A stretch of 64,000 bases of DNA from Costus lasius (taxonomy: Eukaryota > Streptophyta > Magnoliopsida > Zingiberales > Costaceae): the NCBI GenBank assembly GCA_027563935.2, contig CM050449.1, positions 14,584,501-14,648,500 on the forward strand. Direction: 5' to 3'. Position 1 is the first letter of the stretch. Each line of letters opens with the position of its first letter. Positions 12,050-23,265 of this stretch are shown here, in pieces. A program made the translations under genes and the position numbers. The notes under the pieces are model-generated. The model searched no databases. It saw nothing but the letters and a program-made list of their open reading frames with translations, and was not told the origin of the DNA.

Positions 12050-12400
12050 TCAAATTTCGTGCAAATCAGAGCTTATTTGGAAAATACGGTCTGCCTATAT
12101 TTTTTATCACGACCGTATTTTCTAGGAAAGCACAGAAAGAAATGGCCTTGCCTGTGATATTTATCACTGCCGTATTTTACTCAGTACAAAATACCAGAAA
12201 TCCACAAAGAGAAATACGGCCTGCCCGTGACAGGAATCATATTCGTAATTTGTCGAAGAAAATCCACAGAAAGAAATATGGCCAGCTGTGATACTTTTCA
12301 CAGCTGTATTTCTATCGGGTTTATTTCTAGAACAGTACATAAAGAAATACGACCGGCCATATATATTTTCACGGCCATATTTATTTCAGCCAGATTCGGT
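12050..12400. repeat. Array of about five palindromic 60-70 bp units
   Basis: Segments of the form ATACGGCCxGCC..GTGATA, then TCAC..GCCGTATTT, recur about five times. They are separated by spacers resembling CACAGAAAGAA. Each unit is itself an imperfect inverted repeat. The array lies in the left third of the solo LTR. Confidence 0.65.
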
Positions 12401-13145
12401 TTTGACCTCATTTCTTGCCCGATTCGGCTCATTTTCAAACTAAATTTAGGGAAAAACTTAATTAAGTGTTGGGGAACTATATAAAATATCATAGGAGCAA
12501 TTATCATGACTTTTTGGCTGATTCGACGAAGAGGCAAGATTAGGGCGAACGGCAGCAAACTTCACTATTTTCACCGGAAAAGCTTGGTTTTTACAGTTAG
12601 CTGGCGTCGATCTTCACCAGGAAACCTTGATTCTCATCTTCCTTTGTCAATTTCATATTTATTTGCCAATTTTGTAATCAAAACATGAATTTTTATAATG
12701 TGAACATGTTGAACATGTCAGCGTAATTCTTTTATTCAGGATTTAGGGTGTAACCCTCTATGTTTTCATGACTTGATTATTTATTATCTTCTTATGAAAT
12801 AATTTATTTGTATTTGATTCAATAATTGTTGTGCTTAATACATGTTGATTACTGGTCATGATTTGCATATTTAGAGGCATCGCAAGAAGTATTGAGAGGT
12901 GAATTGTGCCGTCAGACATACAATTATTGGATAAGTTGATTCGAACAAGGACATGAGAGTAGTTCGAATCAGCTTGAGGGATTTTATAGATTTATCAAGG
13001 GATCATTGGGTCTATCTCGAGTTAATAACCACGAGAGTAGGGGATTAAGTCGGATAGACACCAGATTGTACTGCTGAGAGGGGGCGATCTATATATGCGG
13101 ATAAATCCCCTTCAACATAGTAAATCTTTCTTAAGATGTTCTTAA

Positions 13146-13309
13146 TTAGAAAAGTCATGGAACATAGAGTGGTAAACCCGAAATTCTGAATTTTCATCAA
13201 ATCGATTACAACCAAAGTCTGTTTTACTTAGAAAAGTCATGGAACATAGAGTGGTAAACCCGAAATCCTGAATTTTCATCAAATCGATTACAACCAAAGT
13301 ATGTTTTAC
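13146..13309. repeat. 82-bp tandem duplication inside the solo LTR
   Basis: The block starting TTAGAAAAGTCATGGAACAT at 13146 is repeated at 13228 with two or three mismatches. Both copies carry the CGATTACAACCAAAGT segment. This is simple two-copy tandem duplication. Confidence 0.85.
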
Positions 13310-13499
13310 TGTTTCTTCAATTTAGTTAAGATAAAAAATCATTCTATTTTAAAATAGTCTTGCTAACAATTTTAAGTAGAGTCGGTACTTGGTCATTGGT
13401 CCCTGTGGAATCGATATTTTTATTACTTTGATTTTTCCGTGCACTTGCGGAATAACATTAATGTCCCAAAACAATGTAACAACACCCAAAGAACATATC

Positions 13500-15093
13500 A
13501 CAGGATTACAATACAAAATCACTCCACATCTCATTAGCTATTATATCTCTAATAAAAATTTCTTTTTTGGCATCTTCATCTTGTCTATCTATACCAGCCA
13601 CATCATTGCTTCTTATATTTGCTAATTCCTCATCAACTTCAGCAATTATACTACTGTCAAGGTCAACACCCATTAAATAATTATACAAAATACAACATGC
13701 AAGAATAATCAGAACATGTGTGCCAATTGGGAAATGAGGTTCTGTTCCACTTGCTATGATTGGAAATATCCTTTTTAAAACACCAAAGCATCTTTCGATA
13801 ACATTATGAGCTGATGCATGCCGATAATTATAAAGTTCTTTTGCATTTCGTGGAGCATTTTTTGAAAACTCCTTCAGGTGATACCTAACTCCTCTATAAG
13901 GTATTATGAGCCAATTTTTTTATCCCAAATCCAGCATCACCTAAATAGAATTTGCCTACCACAATAATATATAATATTAGAAATAAATAATGAAACTAAG
14001 GACTGTGTAATTGACTAACATTTTACCTTCTGAAACATTTAAATTATTAGATCGACTAATAGCATCTTTTATTAGTCATGAATCTTATGTTGTCCCTTCC
14101 CATCCAGGTAGGACATATGTAAATTTCATGTCAAAAGAACATGCTCCCAAAACATTTGTGATTGGCCAATCTTTTCTTCCCATATATCTAGGTGTATCAG
14201 TAGAACTTACTTTCACTCTAACATATGTGCCATCAAATAGCACCTATACAATCCTGTAGTGTCATATAGTTGATTTAGCACTTCAAAAGGTTATTATAGG
14301 ATACTAAATTTATTTGTGAGATAACATACATTCAAATAAGGATAGAATCTACTGCTACAACGTATCTCAGGAGGAATAGCTGAACCATCGGGTTATGTGA
14401 TAAATTGCTCGTGTAGGCTAATAATAGCCCTTAACACTTCGTGCAATTGATAGCTAATACTTCAAGAGCCATGATGAAAAAAAAAAAGATATAGCTCTCG
14501 GTACTTAACATTGTGAGATACCAAATATAAAAACTTGGCTACTTTTTCCTCAATGCTATACTTTTTAGTATATCTCACTCGGCCTGTACTTCGCAATAGC
14601 TCACATAAATGTATGAAGGCGTGTACTTTCATTCTTAAAATGTGATAAATTGCTCGTGTAGGCTAATAATAGCCCTTAACACTTCGTGCATTGATAGCTA
14701 ATACTTCAAGAGCCATGATGAAAAAAAAAAAAATATAGCTCTCGGTACTTTAACATTGTGAGATGCCAAATATAAAAACTTGGCTACTTTTTCCTCAATG
14801 CTATACTTTTTAGTATATCTCACTCGGCCTGTACTTCGCAATAGCTCACATAAATGTATGAAGGCATGTACTTTCATTCTTAAAATGTTATAATAAATTT
14901 GATCATAAGTAGTTAAATTTTTTAAAATATGTCTCCGTATGCTATCCTTATATTCAATATTTTCTCTTAATGGTTTATCGACAAATGAATTCATATGTTG
15001 TACAACACAACATATAGCTGCACAAACTTGAAAATTTCTAAGGTGGAGGTTCCACAATAATACAAGTCTTTTCTCTTTGTTACTCAGTAGAGC
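13500..15093 (-). pseudogene. Harbinger transposase (DDE_Tnp_4 family), broken
   Basis: The N-terminal part (Met near 15093, MALLSNKEKRLVLLWNL) contains the helical region YSIEEKVAKFLYLASHNVK, normal for HARBI1-like nucleases. Downstream blocks read DGTYVRVKV and PRYMGRKDWPITNVLGACSF with VLPGWEG (about 14250-14050), then YLGDAGFGIK (about 13960-13930), then HASAHNVIERCFGVLKR (about 13830-13780) and the C-terminus CCILYNYLMGVDLDSSIIAEV. The catalytic triad (D in DGT, D in GDAGF, E in VIER) is visible. However, there are stops, a frameshift near 13910 and a 244-bp internal tandem duplication (14398-14889). It is inactive. Confidence 0.8.
14398..14889. repeat. 244-bp tandem duplication within the transposase
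   Basis: 14398-14641 and 14642-14889 are near-identical, including a poly-A run, CTCGGTACTT and the coding segment for TKKYSIEEKVAKF. The left copy duplicates part of the transposase exon and so destroys the gene. The few mismatches suggest that the duplication is younger than the element itself. Confidence 0.9.
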
Positions 15094-15141
15094 CATTATG
15101 AAAAGACCTATAAAAAGTAAGATCAAATAAATACACTTCAA

Positions 15142-16530
15142 TTAATATATTCGATGACAAATGTCATATTACCTATGCAAATAAAGTTAGATCGAATAGA
15201 TTTCTTATGTGATGTTCATTTAATGTCTTATTTTCTCACAAGTGAATAACATATTGCCTAATTGTCCTTGATATGCCACAAAGAATAAATAACTAATCTA
15301 CATAAACTGAAAGTAGAATATCAAGAAGTAGAGCATATCACATATCAACATTGGACAACTAGAGTAGATACTATGCTAAGTTGCTAACATGTTGATACTG
15401 TGATATGTGCTTGGGTAGTATAGTTAATTAGAGCTTGTACCCATGCAAGAAAAGGGGAGGGACATTCATTTTGATTAGCTGGGAATGATAGGGATTCAGA
15501 CATTTGTGTTGCCAGTTGTTTGAGAGGGATGTTTGTGTTACTGGACACTCATTTTATCTAGATATTGACATCAAAATGAAGATATAGACATAAAAAAATA
15601 TTTGCCACTCATTATGAAGGTTGCTAATAGATTGATTTTGTTTATTAATCAAGGTCCAAATCCCATTTGGTTTTAATGTTTACCTAATCCAATTGCATTT
15701 TGACCTTAGCTTAGTTTGACCTTTACTTAGATAAGGAATATAGTCCACATGCACTAGAGTATTTGGAATTTTTATGGTCAAACTCATTGGCTGAGTTTAA
15801 GCTAATAGTGTAGTTTTCATCAAATATTACTACAATAATGATAGTGATATAGAAAAAGACACATTTTGAACTCCTTTACGATTTCCAAATACAATATGTA
15901 TAGTTGTTTTTGTACTCTTAATTTTGCTAATAGATTGTTATAGCCTAGATTTTGGCAGCCGCTGATACATTAGTCCCAAGAGAGGTGAGGGGTAAAAGGA
16001 GAGAGCCTACTGGAGAAGGGGGATAGAGAAGTACGAGAGAGGTGAGGGTTTCTCTGGCGAGCGAAAGTCGTAGAGAAGGGAACGAAAGTGGCGAGAGTTT
16101 CTCTGGTGAGCAAGAGTCAAGAGAGAAGGGAACAAGAGGGCGAGGGTTCTCAAAATCGAGTCGAGGTGGGCGCGAGAGTCGAGGAGAGAGGGGAACGATG
16201 CATCGATGAGTTTTCTCTCCAATTTAGAGAGAAAATATTTCGAAGGAAAACCATCCATTTTTCCTTTGAGTTTTCTATTGTCCGCTCCTTTTCCTCCAAG
16301 CTTTTTAACTTTTAAAATCACTTTAATGAAGATGTATGATAATTTTCCTGTGCAAAGTCTAAAAATACCGAATGATGAAAAACTCATTAATGCCTCGCAT
16401 GGTGGGCTTCAAGAGCAAAGATTGAGATATAGTATGCCATAAGTATATTGTCTTGAAAAAGTTAACTTGGAAGCCAATTACCTAATAGAGCTCTATTAGC
16501 ATTATAAAAATATGGAAATTAGGTTTCATT
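15142..16530. other. Transposon flank and intergenic DNA
   Basis: AT-rich DNA upstream of the transposase, then a GAGAGA-rich repetitive stretch (15980-16210). In that stretch GTTTCTCTGGxGAGC and AGAGAAGGGAAC recur, giving spurious frames on both strands. No gene recognised. Confidence 0.5.
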
Positions 16531-17001
16531 TAGGACTGTACATTCGAATCGGCAAATTTGATATTTACTGATTTACCAATCGGTTCGGTAATTTTGGTTC
16601 AGTTAAATCGGTATCGGTATCGGTAGTTATTTTTTTATAAATCGGTTATCGGTATCAGTAAATTTTTTCCGATTCTGTAAATAACCAATTTTACCGATTA
16701 AGCTTTATATACTCAATTTTACCTTTTACCCATTTACTCAATATCGGTATCAATAATTTTTTTTCGGTTCGGTAAATTCTACATTTACTCGTTTATTCGT
16801 TTATTCGGTTAATTGATAATTTAGTTTTTTATTCGGTAGTTTACTGAATTTACTAAAAATTATTCGGTAAATTCAGTTCAGTAAATAATTGGTAATTTTT
16901 TTTATTCGATTTGGTATTAGTTTTTTAATTTTTGATAAATTTTAAATTGATAAAATCGATTTGATATATTTGGTATCAGTAAATATCAATTATACACCCC
17001 T
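16531..17001. mobile_element. hAT-like element with CGGTAA-rich interior
   Basis: The left end, TAGGACTGTACATTCG, is nearly the same as the left end of the 22292 element (TAGGACTGAGCATTCG). The right end, reverse-complemented, reads AGGGGTGTATAATTG. The interior is filled with variants of TCGGTATCGGTA and CGGTAAAT on both strands. The 8-bp flanks are not identical, so the insertion is old or the right end is damaged. It has no coding capacity. Confidence 0.6.
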
Positions 17002-17148
17002 CATTCATGGTGCCATCATAACTCATAAGGATCCAAGTTTAGTGCCTTAATTTGATTAGGTAGCAAGGGTACCCATTGCTAAAGACTTCAATAATTTTCA
17101 ACCCAGTTGCAACTCAGCAGGCTACGGTTTGTTTCATTTACCAAATGC

Positions 17149-17296
17149 CCGGCCCAAAACCTCACTCTAATATGTTTTCAAGGCGAGGTCCCATCACCCA
17201 TGTCGAACCTGGTCTAACCGTTCCACTCGCAGCTAGCGATAACTAATCCTAATCGATCCGATCTCATTATATAAAAAAAGGCTTTGTCTAGGGTTT
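17149..17296 (+). promoter_or_regulatory. Promoter of the eL27 gene: site II, TATA box, telo-box-like motif
   Basis: GGCCCA at 17151-17156 (TGGGCC on the other strand) is a site II element. TATATAAA lies at 17268-17275, and CTAGGGTTT at 17288-17296 matches the telo-box core (AAACCCTA reversed). Site II plus telo-box is the known signature of plant ribosomal protein promoters and links expression to cell growth. The spacing to the ATG at 17357 suits a short 5' UTR. Confidence 0.75.
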
Positions 17297-17356
17297 CTCC
17301 TCAACAAGAGGCGGCAGCTGAAAGGGCGATCGATCCGACATCGACGAGGAGGAGAA

Positions 17357-17764
17357 ATGGTGAAGTTTTTGAAGCCAAATAAGGCGGTCATCATCCTCCA
17401 AGGCAGGTTTGCCGGCCGGAAGGCGGTCATCGTCCGGGCTTTCGACGACGGCACGCGGGAGCGGCCTTACGGCCATTGTCTCGTCGCTGGCATCGCCAAA
17501 TACCCCAAGAAGGTGATCCGAAAGGACTCAGCCAAGAAGACGGCTAAGAAATCTCGGGTGAAGCCGTTCCTGAAGATGGTTAACTACTCCCACATCATGC
17601 CCACTCGCTATACTCTAGATGTCGACCTTAAAGACATCGTCACCCTTGACGCGCTCCAGTCCCGCGACAAGAAGGTTACCGCATCCAAGGAGGCCAAGGC
17701 CCGCTTCGAGGAGCGCTTCAAGACCGGTAAGAACCGTTGGTTCTTCACCAAGCTCAGGTTCTAA
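17357..17764 (+). CDS. RPL27: 60S ribosomal protein eL27 (RPL27)
   Basis: A complete 135-aa protein, the usual length of plant eL27, is encoded without an intron. It begins [20 protein letters not shown], the KOW-type segment, and continues [20 protein letters not shown]. It has the basic run [20 protein letters not shown] and ends [16 protein letters not shown]. eL27 is a structural protein of the large cytosolic ribosomal subunit. The ATG at 17357 follows GGAGAA and lies about 80 bp after the TATA box. There is no internal stop or odd residue and the promoter is intact, so it is most likely a functional gene and not a processed pseudogene. The sequence after the stop is AT-rich and can serve as a 3' UTR, though no single poly-A signal stands out. 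Confidence 0.97.
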   Translation: MVKFLKPNKAVIILQGRFAGRKAVIVRAFDDGTRERPYGHCLVAGIAKYPKKVIRKDSAKKTAKKSRVKPFLKMVNYSHIMPTRYTLDVDLKDIVTLDALQSRDKKVTASKEAKARFEERFKTGKNRWFFTKLRF

Positions 17765-18232
17765 TCTGAGCTTGCCTGATTACCTTAGTTACGTTTGCAA
17801 TACTGCTTCTGTTACGTTCCTCAATATTTGATGCATGTAGGGATTTACATTGTTGCTTGATCTAATGTCATTTTTGTTCATCAGGGGACAAGTTTTCGTT
17901 GATTCATAATTGTAGACATTTAATCTTGTTACTTCGTATTATAATTTTAGTTTGAAATGATAAATGAATTAAGATTGTTTGCTTTCATATTTCCATTTGA
18001 TGTGTGAAGTAACCGACACAATTGTTTAAGTAATGTCCCCGTAGTGTCAGGGACTGACCACAAGGTGTTCGGTGTGATGTCGCATTGTAATCAGCCCTGA
18101 TGAATAGTCGAGTATCCGGTACTCGGTATGTGTCTGGGTACGTGGGGGTACCATCGCAGGTACAGACGTGTGGCATCCCTCCCGGTTGCTGGATTGGAAT
18201 GTGTAAAATTAGCCGAGAGACTTGGGGAAGCC
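17765..18232. other. eL27 3' flank
   Basis: Probable 3' UTR and downstream intergenic DNA up to the foldback element. No further gene seen. Confidence 0.5.
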
Positions 18233-19213
18233 AAAAAAATTTCCGCAATGGGGCTGCTCAGGATTCTTGAGAGGATTCGAGAACATGTCCAACTTTTGCA
18301 AATCTCAAGAAAATAGACAATAATAAATAGCTCCGTCAACGGACGTTAACAGCTCCATTAACATATGTTATTTTTTTATATCCACGTCAAGCAGGTTGCA
18401 TCCACGATCATCGTGGATCCAGCATCAAATCACTAACACCCATGTGCATGTAGAAAGTCAACATTAGGATTTCCTTTAGTCAACTCCAATCACATGCTAC
18501 AACAACTCTCAAAATCACTGAGTGTGGGAATTCTAAGTCAACCCTATTTTGACTTTGCCAAATAGCATAAGCTGCCCCATGCGTGAGTCCCAAATCTCAT
18601 CGTGGATACAGCATCCACGATCATCGTGGATACAGCATCCACGATCATCGTGGATACAGCATCCACGATCATCGTGGATACAGCATCCACGATCATCGTG
18701 GATACAGCATCCACGATCATCGTGGATACAGCATCCACGATCATAAATATTAAAAAAATCATGGATATTTATATAGGCTGCATTCACGATAATGCAAGCT
18801 GTATTATCGTGGATGCAGCCTACATAAATATCTATAATTTTTTTAATATCCATGATCATGGATGCTGTATCCACGATGATCGTGGATACAATATCCACGA
18901 TGATAAACCCAAATTCAATTGCTACCGCATGTTAGAGTCAAAATAATAATCACGGTCAACTCTCACAAATCACTACATAACTGGATAAATTGCAAGATTG
19001 CCATCAAGACATAAATCCTAGCTTTAAAACCCGTGCATAAGTTCCATGTGAGATGCATTTTCGAGAACGTTAATGGAACTGTTAACGTCCGTTGACGGAG
19101 CCATTTATTACGGTCTATTTTCTTGATATTTGCAAAAGTTGGACACGTTCTCGAATCCTATGGGGCTGTGCTCAAGAATTCTGAGTAGCCCCATTGCTCA
19201 GGAAATTTTTTCA
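18233..19213. mobile_element. Foldback element with long inverted repeats (MULE-like)
   Basis: The first about 130 bp (18233-18365) recur inverted at 19065-19213. Both arms share GGATTCGAGAAC, TCCAACTTTTGCAAAT, TCAAGAAAATAGAC and CTCCGTCAACGGACGTTAAC. The right arm has a short extra segment (near 19160-19185). GGAAGCC lies outside both ends (18226-18232 and 19214-19220), with an eighth base differing. Inside there is a 24-bp minisatellite (18601-18744) and a second hairpin, about 50 bp per arm, centred near 18798. Long inverted ends with a 7-9 bp duplication suggest a Mutator-like or foldback element; the superfamily is inferred. Confidence 0.8.
18601..18744. repeat. 24-bp minisatellite, six perfect copies, each palindromic
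   Basis: Copies start at 18601, 18625, 18649, 18673, 18697 and 18721. The unit contains CGTGGATACAGCATCCACG, an imperfect palindrome able to form a hairpin, followed by ATCAT. Related single units lie at about 18397-18425 and, inverted, at about 18860-18900. Because 24 is divisible by 3, the array is open in several frames and yields repeated MDTASTIIV-like peptides; these are not treated as genes. Confidence 0.95.
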
Positions 19214-22200
19214 GGAAGCCTTTAGTACATGCCTAGTATTTTGTTTTGTCTAGATAGTACTCAAGTACCCAAGTACCCAACTACCCAAGTGTCAATGGTG
19301 TGCGCTAGTAGCACAGCTTGAGGACCTTGGGCCCTTTGCACATGTTTGTTTGGTGTGATGCATTGTCATGTGTCATGAAGCACCATAATTTATTGTGGGT
19401 CGATATGTTGAGTCAATGTTCTTTCCTTTTATAGTACTGAATATTATATTTTCTATTGAGCATCAGAGTCCGGGGGTGTTTAGATTGACATCCCAATGTC
19501 GCCAAGCATGTTACTCATTACCAGCTTAAATGTTGTATGCTGGCCAATATAGTCGTGAGTACTTATGCATATAAATGGTTGATTATCACTAAAGCACAGC
19601 GGTAGGCTGCACGGGTTTTCTTTATTCCGTGAAGGGAGGAGAGGTATTTGCAACTAGCTGAAAGTTGCCCATGGGACAGTTGGTCGAGTTGTAATGTTCC
19701 TGATGTTCCAAGAATGAGATTTTCTTGTTCTACGCATATTTACACTGTTGAGAACTTTTTGGGTTATTGACAGTATTTCCAAGCCTTTCTAGTGATTTTG
19801 TTATTGTGCAGAATTTACTCGGAGTTTCTTCCTGTAACTATTTGATTCTGTTAGCACTTTCCAAAAATGTTTACTATAACGACTAGCTATGCTTTAGCCC
19901 TCATTTAGAATTAGGCATCTTCTGAGTTTGGTTGTCCCACACCATAAAATTTGTCATAAAAGTGCAATGAAAAATTTCGAGGACAGAGGCTTTGCAAATT
20001 GTACTACAAAAGAATATGCATTAAATCCTATCAAAAACGGATAAGTAGGGATTTGTATCCCTCTAGCATTGTTCTTTTACCCTTTTTTGCACCTTGAACT
20101 TCTGCGAACCTTATGCAATGTACTAGCGAACCTTTTATGTGATGTCCAATCATGATTTATAATTTATCATCTTCAATTAATTTTTTTATATTAATACATA
20201 TTTTTTATTTTCTTTGAATTGATTGCATGAACTATGATAATTGTTTCACTAAGCACTTGCTTAAGTTATTGATGAATTATTCATATGGTTGTTGGATATA
20301 CTGATACTGCATAAATGTAGGGTAAATTTAAAAAAAGTCCTCCATTTCATTATCATACTGTAACTTGTTAATTGTATTTGGTATGCAAACTTGGCTCCGG
20401 ATTTAATGATATGCATTTGTTATTTTTTCTCAGCAGTCTTTAGCTGCCGTAGGCACCAACTGATATCGCCATATCACATCATATGTCACATTTATAAATA
20501 TTCAGCTTGATGATGTTTCTGTGACATTATGTAATTTATTCATAAATTAATGCACATATAACACTTATTTCAACCTCAGAAATTAACAGAGGTGACTAGA
20601 GCCACCTAGGCAACATCATATTTAAAATAGATGTTGCACCGAAATCATCCCTTTAATCCGGTTTATAAATGTAACCTGACTTTGGCTTACACTTCGACAG
20701 TACTTGACCAATTATAAGGTGTGATAAATGTAAGCTATTTATTACTAATGTGAATGTGTACACATATATCATTCATTTATAGAAAGTCTCATCAAAAACT
20801 GATTTCAAATCTTTAGCTATATGTATAACATTGTTGGATATCGCATGCCACGTCGACAAGAAGAGAGAAGCATAGGCCATAAAAGGTGCGTTATGAGTTT
20901 TGGAAAGAAGAGCTTATTAGGCGTTATGGAAAGAAGCGCGTATTAGACGTCGAAAATAGATCTCTGGAAAAAGACGAAACAACTAAACAAGAAGTTCGTA
21001 TCTCTTTGAGCTATGAGTTTTATGAGCGAGATCTTATGTAGCTCCACAGATGCAATTGATTTGAGAGAACATTGAAAGCGATGTGACTCGCATTGAATGT
21101 TTGCATGATGGCCTAGCAAGGGTGCTTGATTATGTCTCTAATACCTTTAATATTGTATATTGGTTTGCAACCCACTAATTTATGTAGGCAGGAGGAATTG
21201 CACTAGGGAATCAATTACTTTGGGTAGTTTATGAGTGACTTAAGCTAGTGCAAGCTAATTTATGTAGGCAAGAGGAATTGCACTAGGGAATCAATTACTT
21301 TGGGTAGTTCATGAGTGACTTAAGCTAGTGCAAGCTAGTTCCTCAAAAAGTCATTTAGAATGATAAAGCTTAATGAAATTGATGAATCATAGATTATTCT
21401 AAGATATTCAATTGTTGTTGGATTTATCTACTTATTAAATTTGAAAGTCATTTAAATATCTGCATCACGATCCTTTAAAAGCTTCTCTTTATAAGATGTT
21501 TACTTACAGTTTTGGTACAAGAAAAGTACCTCGAAGCTATTTTTTGATGACCATCAGCCTCATTGCAAACTGGCCTGAAGGTGCAGTTCCTTTGTGTTCG
21601 AGTTTGAGAGTAGCTCTAGGGAGTCTTAAGTGAGGTTATGAAGCGCTTTTTGAAAAGCTATCGAACTAGTCAAGAGTTCATCTTAATGTGAACCTATAAG
21701 GTTGGGATAACAGGATAAACAGGAGGTCATGTGTAGGTATGGTCGAGCTCTCTCAGGATCATGGTGCTAATTAAGGAGCTTGAATAGGATTTGTTAAGCT
21801 AGGAATTTGTTAAGACAGTGAAGTTGAGTATGAGCATTTGAGAACGAGTCTGCTGTCAAAGGTGAGGATGGTAATTAGGCTCAAGAGCAACTCCGGTGCT
21901 TAATTGTGAGAAGGCAAAAGCTTTTTATCTACTCTTCGGTAAGTGCAATAAGGAGTGCTAGCTCCTGTTGTACTATAAAATTTTCAGAAATCACAAAAAT
22001 GATAATAAATATACCTATACCAATACCAATTTATATTTGTTAATCCACATTATAAGGGATGGCGATTTATAATTAAAACATAATAAATCTAATTGTGCTA
22101 CTATATGAAATCTACGACTAGAGTTCATGTACCGGAGATAGAGGTAATCAGAAGCTTGATGTTGTAGAGGACTAGACAATCTGAGATACTGAGGATCAAT

Positions 22201-22291
22201 GAGCAGCATTTGCTGTTTGGAGCTAAGGACATTGGGACTAAGTAGTTGAGAGGTTTGGAGCCCAAGACATTAACAACCAATGACCCTTTGA
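19214..22291. other. Intergenic DNA, no gene seen
   Basis: Three kilobases without a credible ORF. TGTTGGATATCGCATGCC at about 20833 could be an LTR start, but no matching end was found. An 80-bp tandem duplication lies at 21175-21334. Confidence 0.5.
21175..21334. repeat. 80-bp tandem duplication
   Basis: CTAATTTATGTAGGCA at 21175 is repeated at 21255. The rest of the unit (GGAATTGCACTAGGG through GCTAGTGCAAG) matches with two mismatches. Confidence 0.9.
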
Positions 22292-23257
22292 TAGGACTGA
22301 GCATTCGGTAAATACCGATTATCGATTATCGACTTTACCGAAATATTTTTTTCATTACCGTTACTGTTACCGAAAGTGATATTACCGATCGGTAATTTAC
22401 CGATTTTATCGATTTACCGACCTGTAAAAATCGGTAAATTACTGAATTTTACATGTTATTGGTCATTTCACTTCTTTTTTTTGAACAGGATGCATTCTAG
22501 CCCGCTGCTGTCCATTTCTAGATAGAATTTCCAGCTCGCCTCCTGCCTAATATTCAACAGAAATGGAATTTGTCGAGAGGAATGGTCCACCACCATTGCT
22601 GTAAAGACAACAAAATAGGCATTAGGCAATCGCCAGGTCTGCCACCATTGCTGTACCCGCCTCCACATCTGCCTCGTATCGGCCCACCGTGGAAATGTCG
22701 AGAGCCTGAGAGAATGGAGGCAAATAGGAAAGGAAAGTAATTAAAGCACCTTACCTTAGCCGCTTAGGTTTTCGCCTCTTTGGAGCGGGAAGCCGTGGAA
22801 AACTGGAAATCCACACGATGACGGATGGCCGGACGAGACGAAGGGCGGAAGCCGGATTCCAAAAGGAACGCGGAAGGGGCCGAAGGGTGAAGGGCGGCTA
22901 CGAGCCTACGAATGCCGATTGCCGAATGCCCGAATGTGATTTATTGATTTGCAACTTGCGAGAGGAGTCGTCGAGAGTTAGACTAGGTTATAGTTATCGG
23001 ACGAAAGGAAATTAACGAGCCGAGGAAATCAACGGCTCTCGATTCCCCAACTCAAAAATAATTAAAAAAAAAAATAAAAACTCTATATATTCGGTAAATC
23101 GGTAAATTTACCGAACCGAAAATCATTTACTGTACCGATTACCGATTACCGATTACCCTAAATTTTTTTACCGTTACTGAATTTACCGAACCGATTTTAC
23201 CTTTACCTTCGGTAAATTCGGTAAAAATCGGTAATTACCGATTTATGCTCAGCCCTA
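22292..23257. mobile_element. hAT-type non-autonomous element with unique GC-rich core
   Basis: A 966-bp element with ends TAGGACTGAGCAT and ATGCTCAGCCCTA (inverted, one mismatch). It is flanked by the exact 8-bp duplication CCCTTTGA (22284-22291 and 23258-23265). Both subterminal regions (22300-22455 and 23085-23240) are dense in TCGGTAA and TTACCGA. Between them lies a GC-rich core (about 22470-23060) unlike the arms. The core has short open frames on each strand (minus frame 22668-22468 with a WRRVQQWWQTW segment), but I do not recognise its source. It may be captured host DNA. Confidence 0.85.
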
Positions 23258-23265
23258 CCCTTTGA

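Larger units (their letters stand above)
11824..13457 (+). mobile_element. Solo LTR, probably Ty3/gypsy, inside the Harbinger element
   Basis: About 1.63 kb lies between the two Harbinger genes and contains no ORF of interest. The right end resembles plant gypsy LTR ends: CCCTGTGGAATCGAT near 13400, then CACTTGCGG and a CA end at 13457. A TAATG repeat lies beside both ends (11819-11823 and 13459-13463), offset by one base on the right. Orientation is inferred from the 3'-end-like motif. The exact left boundary is uncertain. Confidence 0.5.
9575..16315 (-). mobile_element. Decayed autonomous PIF/Harbinger transposon (approximate ends)
   Basis: The region holds both Harbinger proteins on the minus strand: transposase (15093-13500) and Myb/SANT-type ORF1 (11697-10690). 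Possible inverted ends are GGAAGAAAAAGGGGACGG near 9600 and the reverse-complemented right end GGAGGAAAAGGAGCGGAC near 16290. They are similar but not identical, and no target duplication was confirmed. A solo LTR (11824-13457) separates the two genes. Direct repeats near 9749 and 9838 and purine-rich repeats near 16000-16190 sit in the subterminal parts. Confidence 0.55.

Noticed and set aside
18601..18744. CRISPR-like direct repeats
   Set aside because: The units are contiguous with no spacers, in a plant genome; it is a minisatellite.
18533..18946. Long frames encoding repeated MDTASTIIV or CCIHDDRG peptides
   Set aside because: They come from a 24-bp repeat whose length is a multiple of three; several frames on both strands are open together, and the array sits inside a foldback element.
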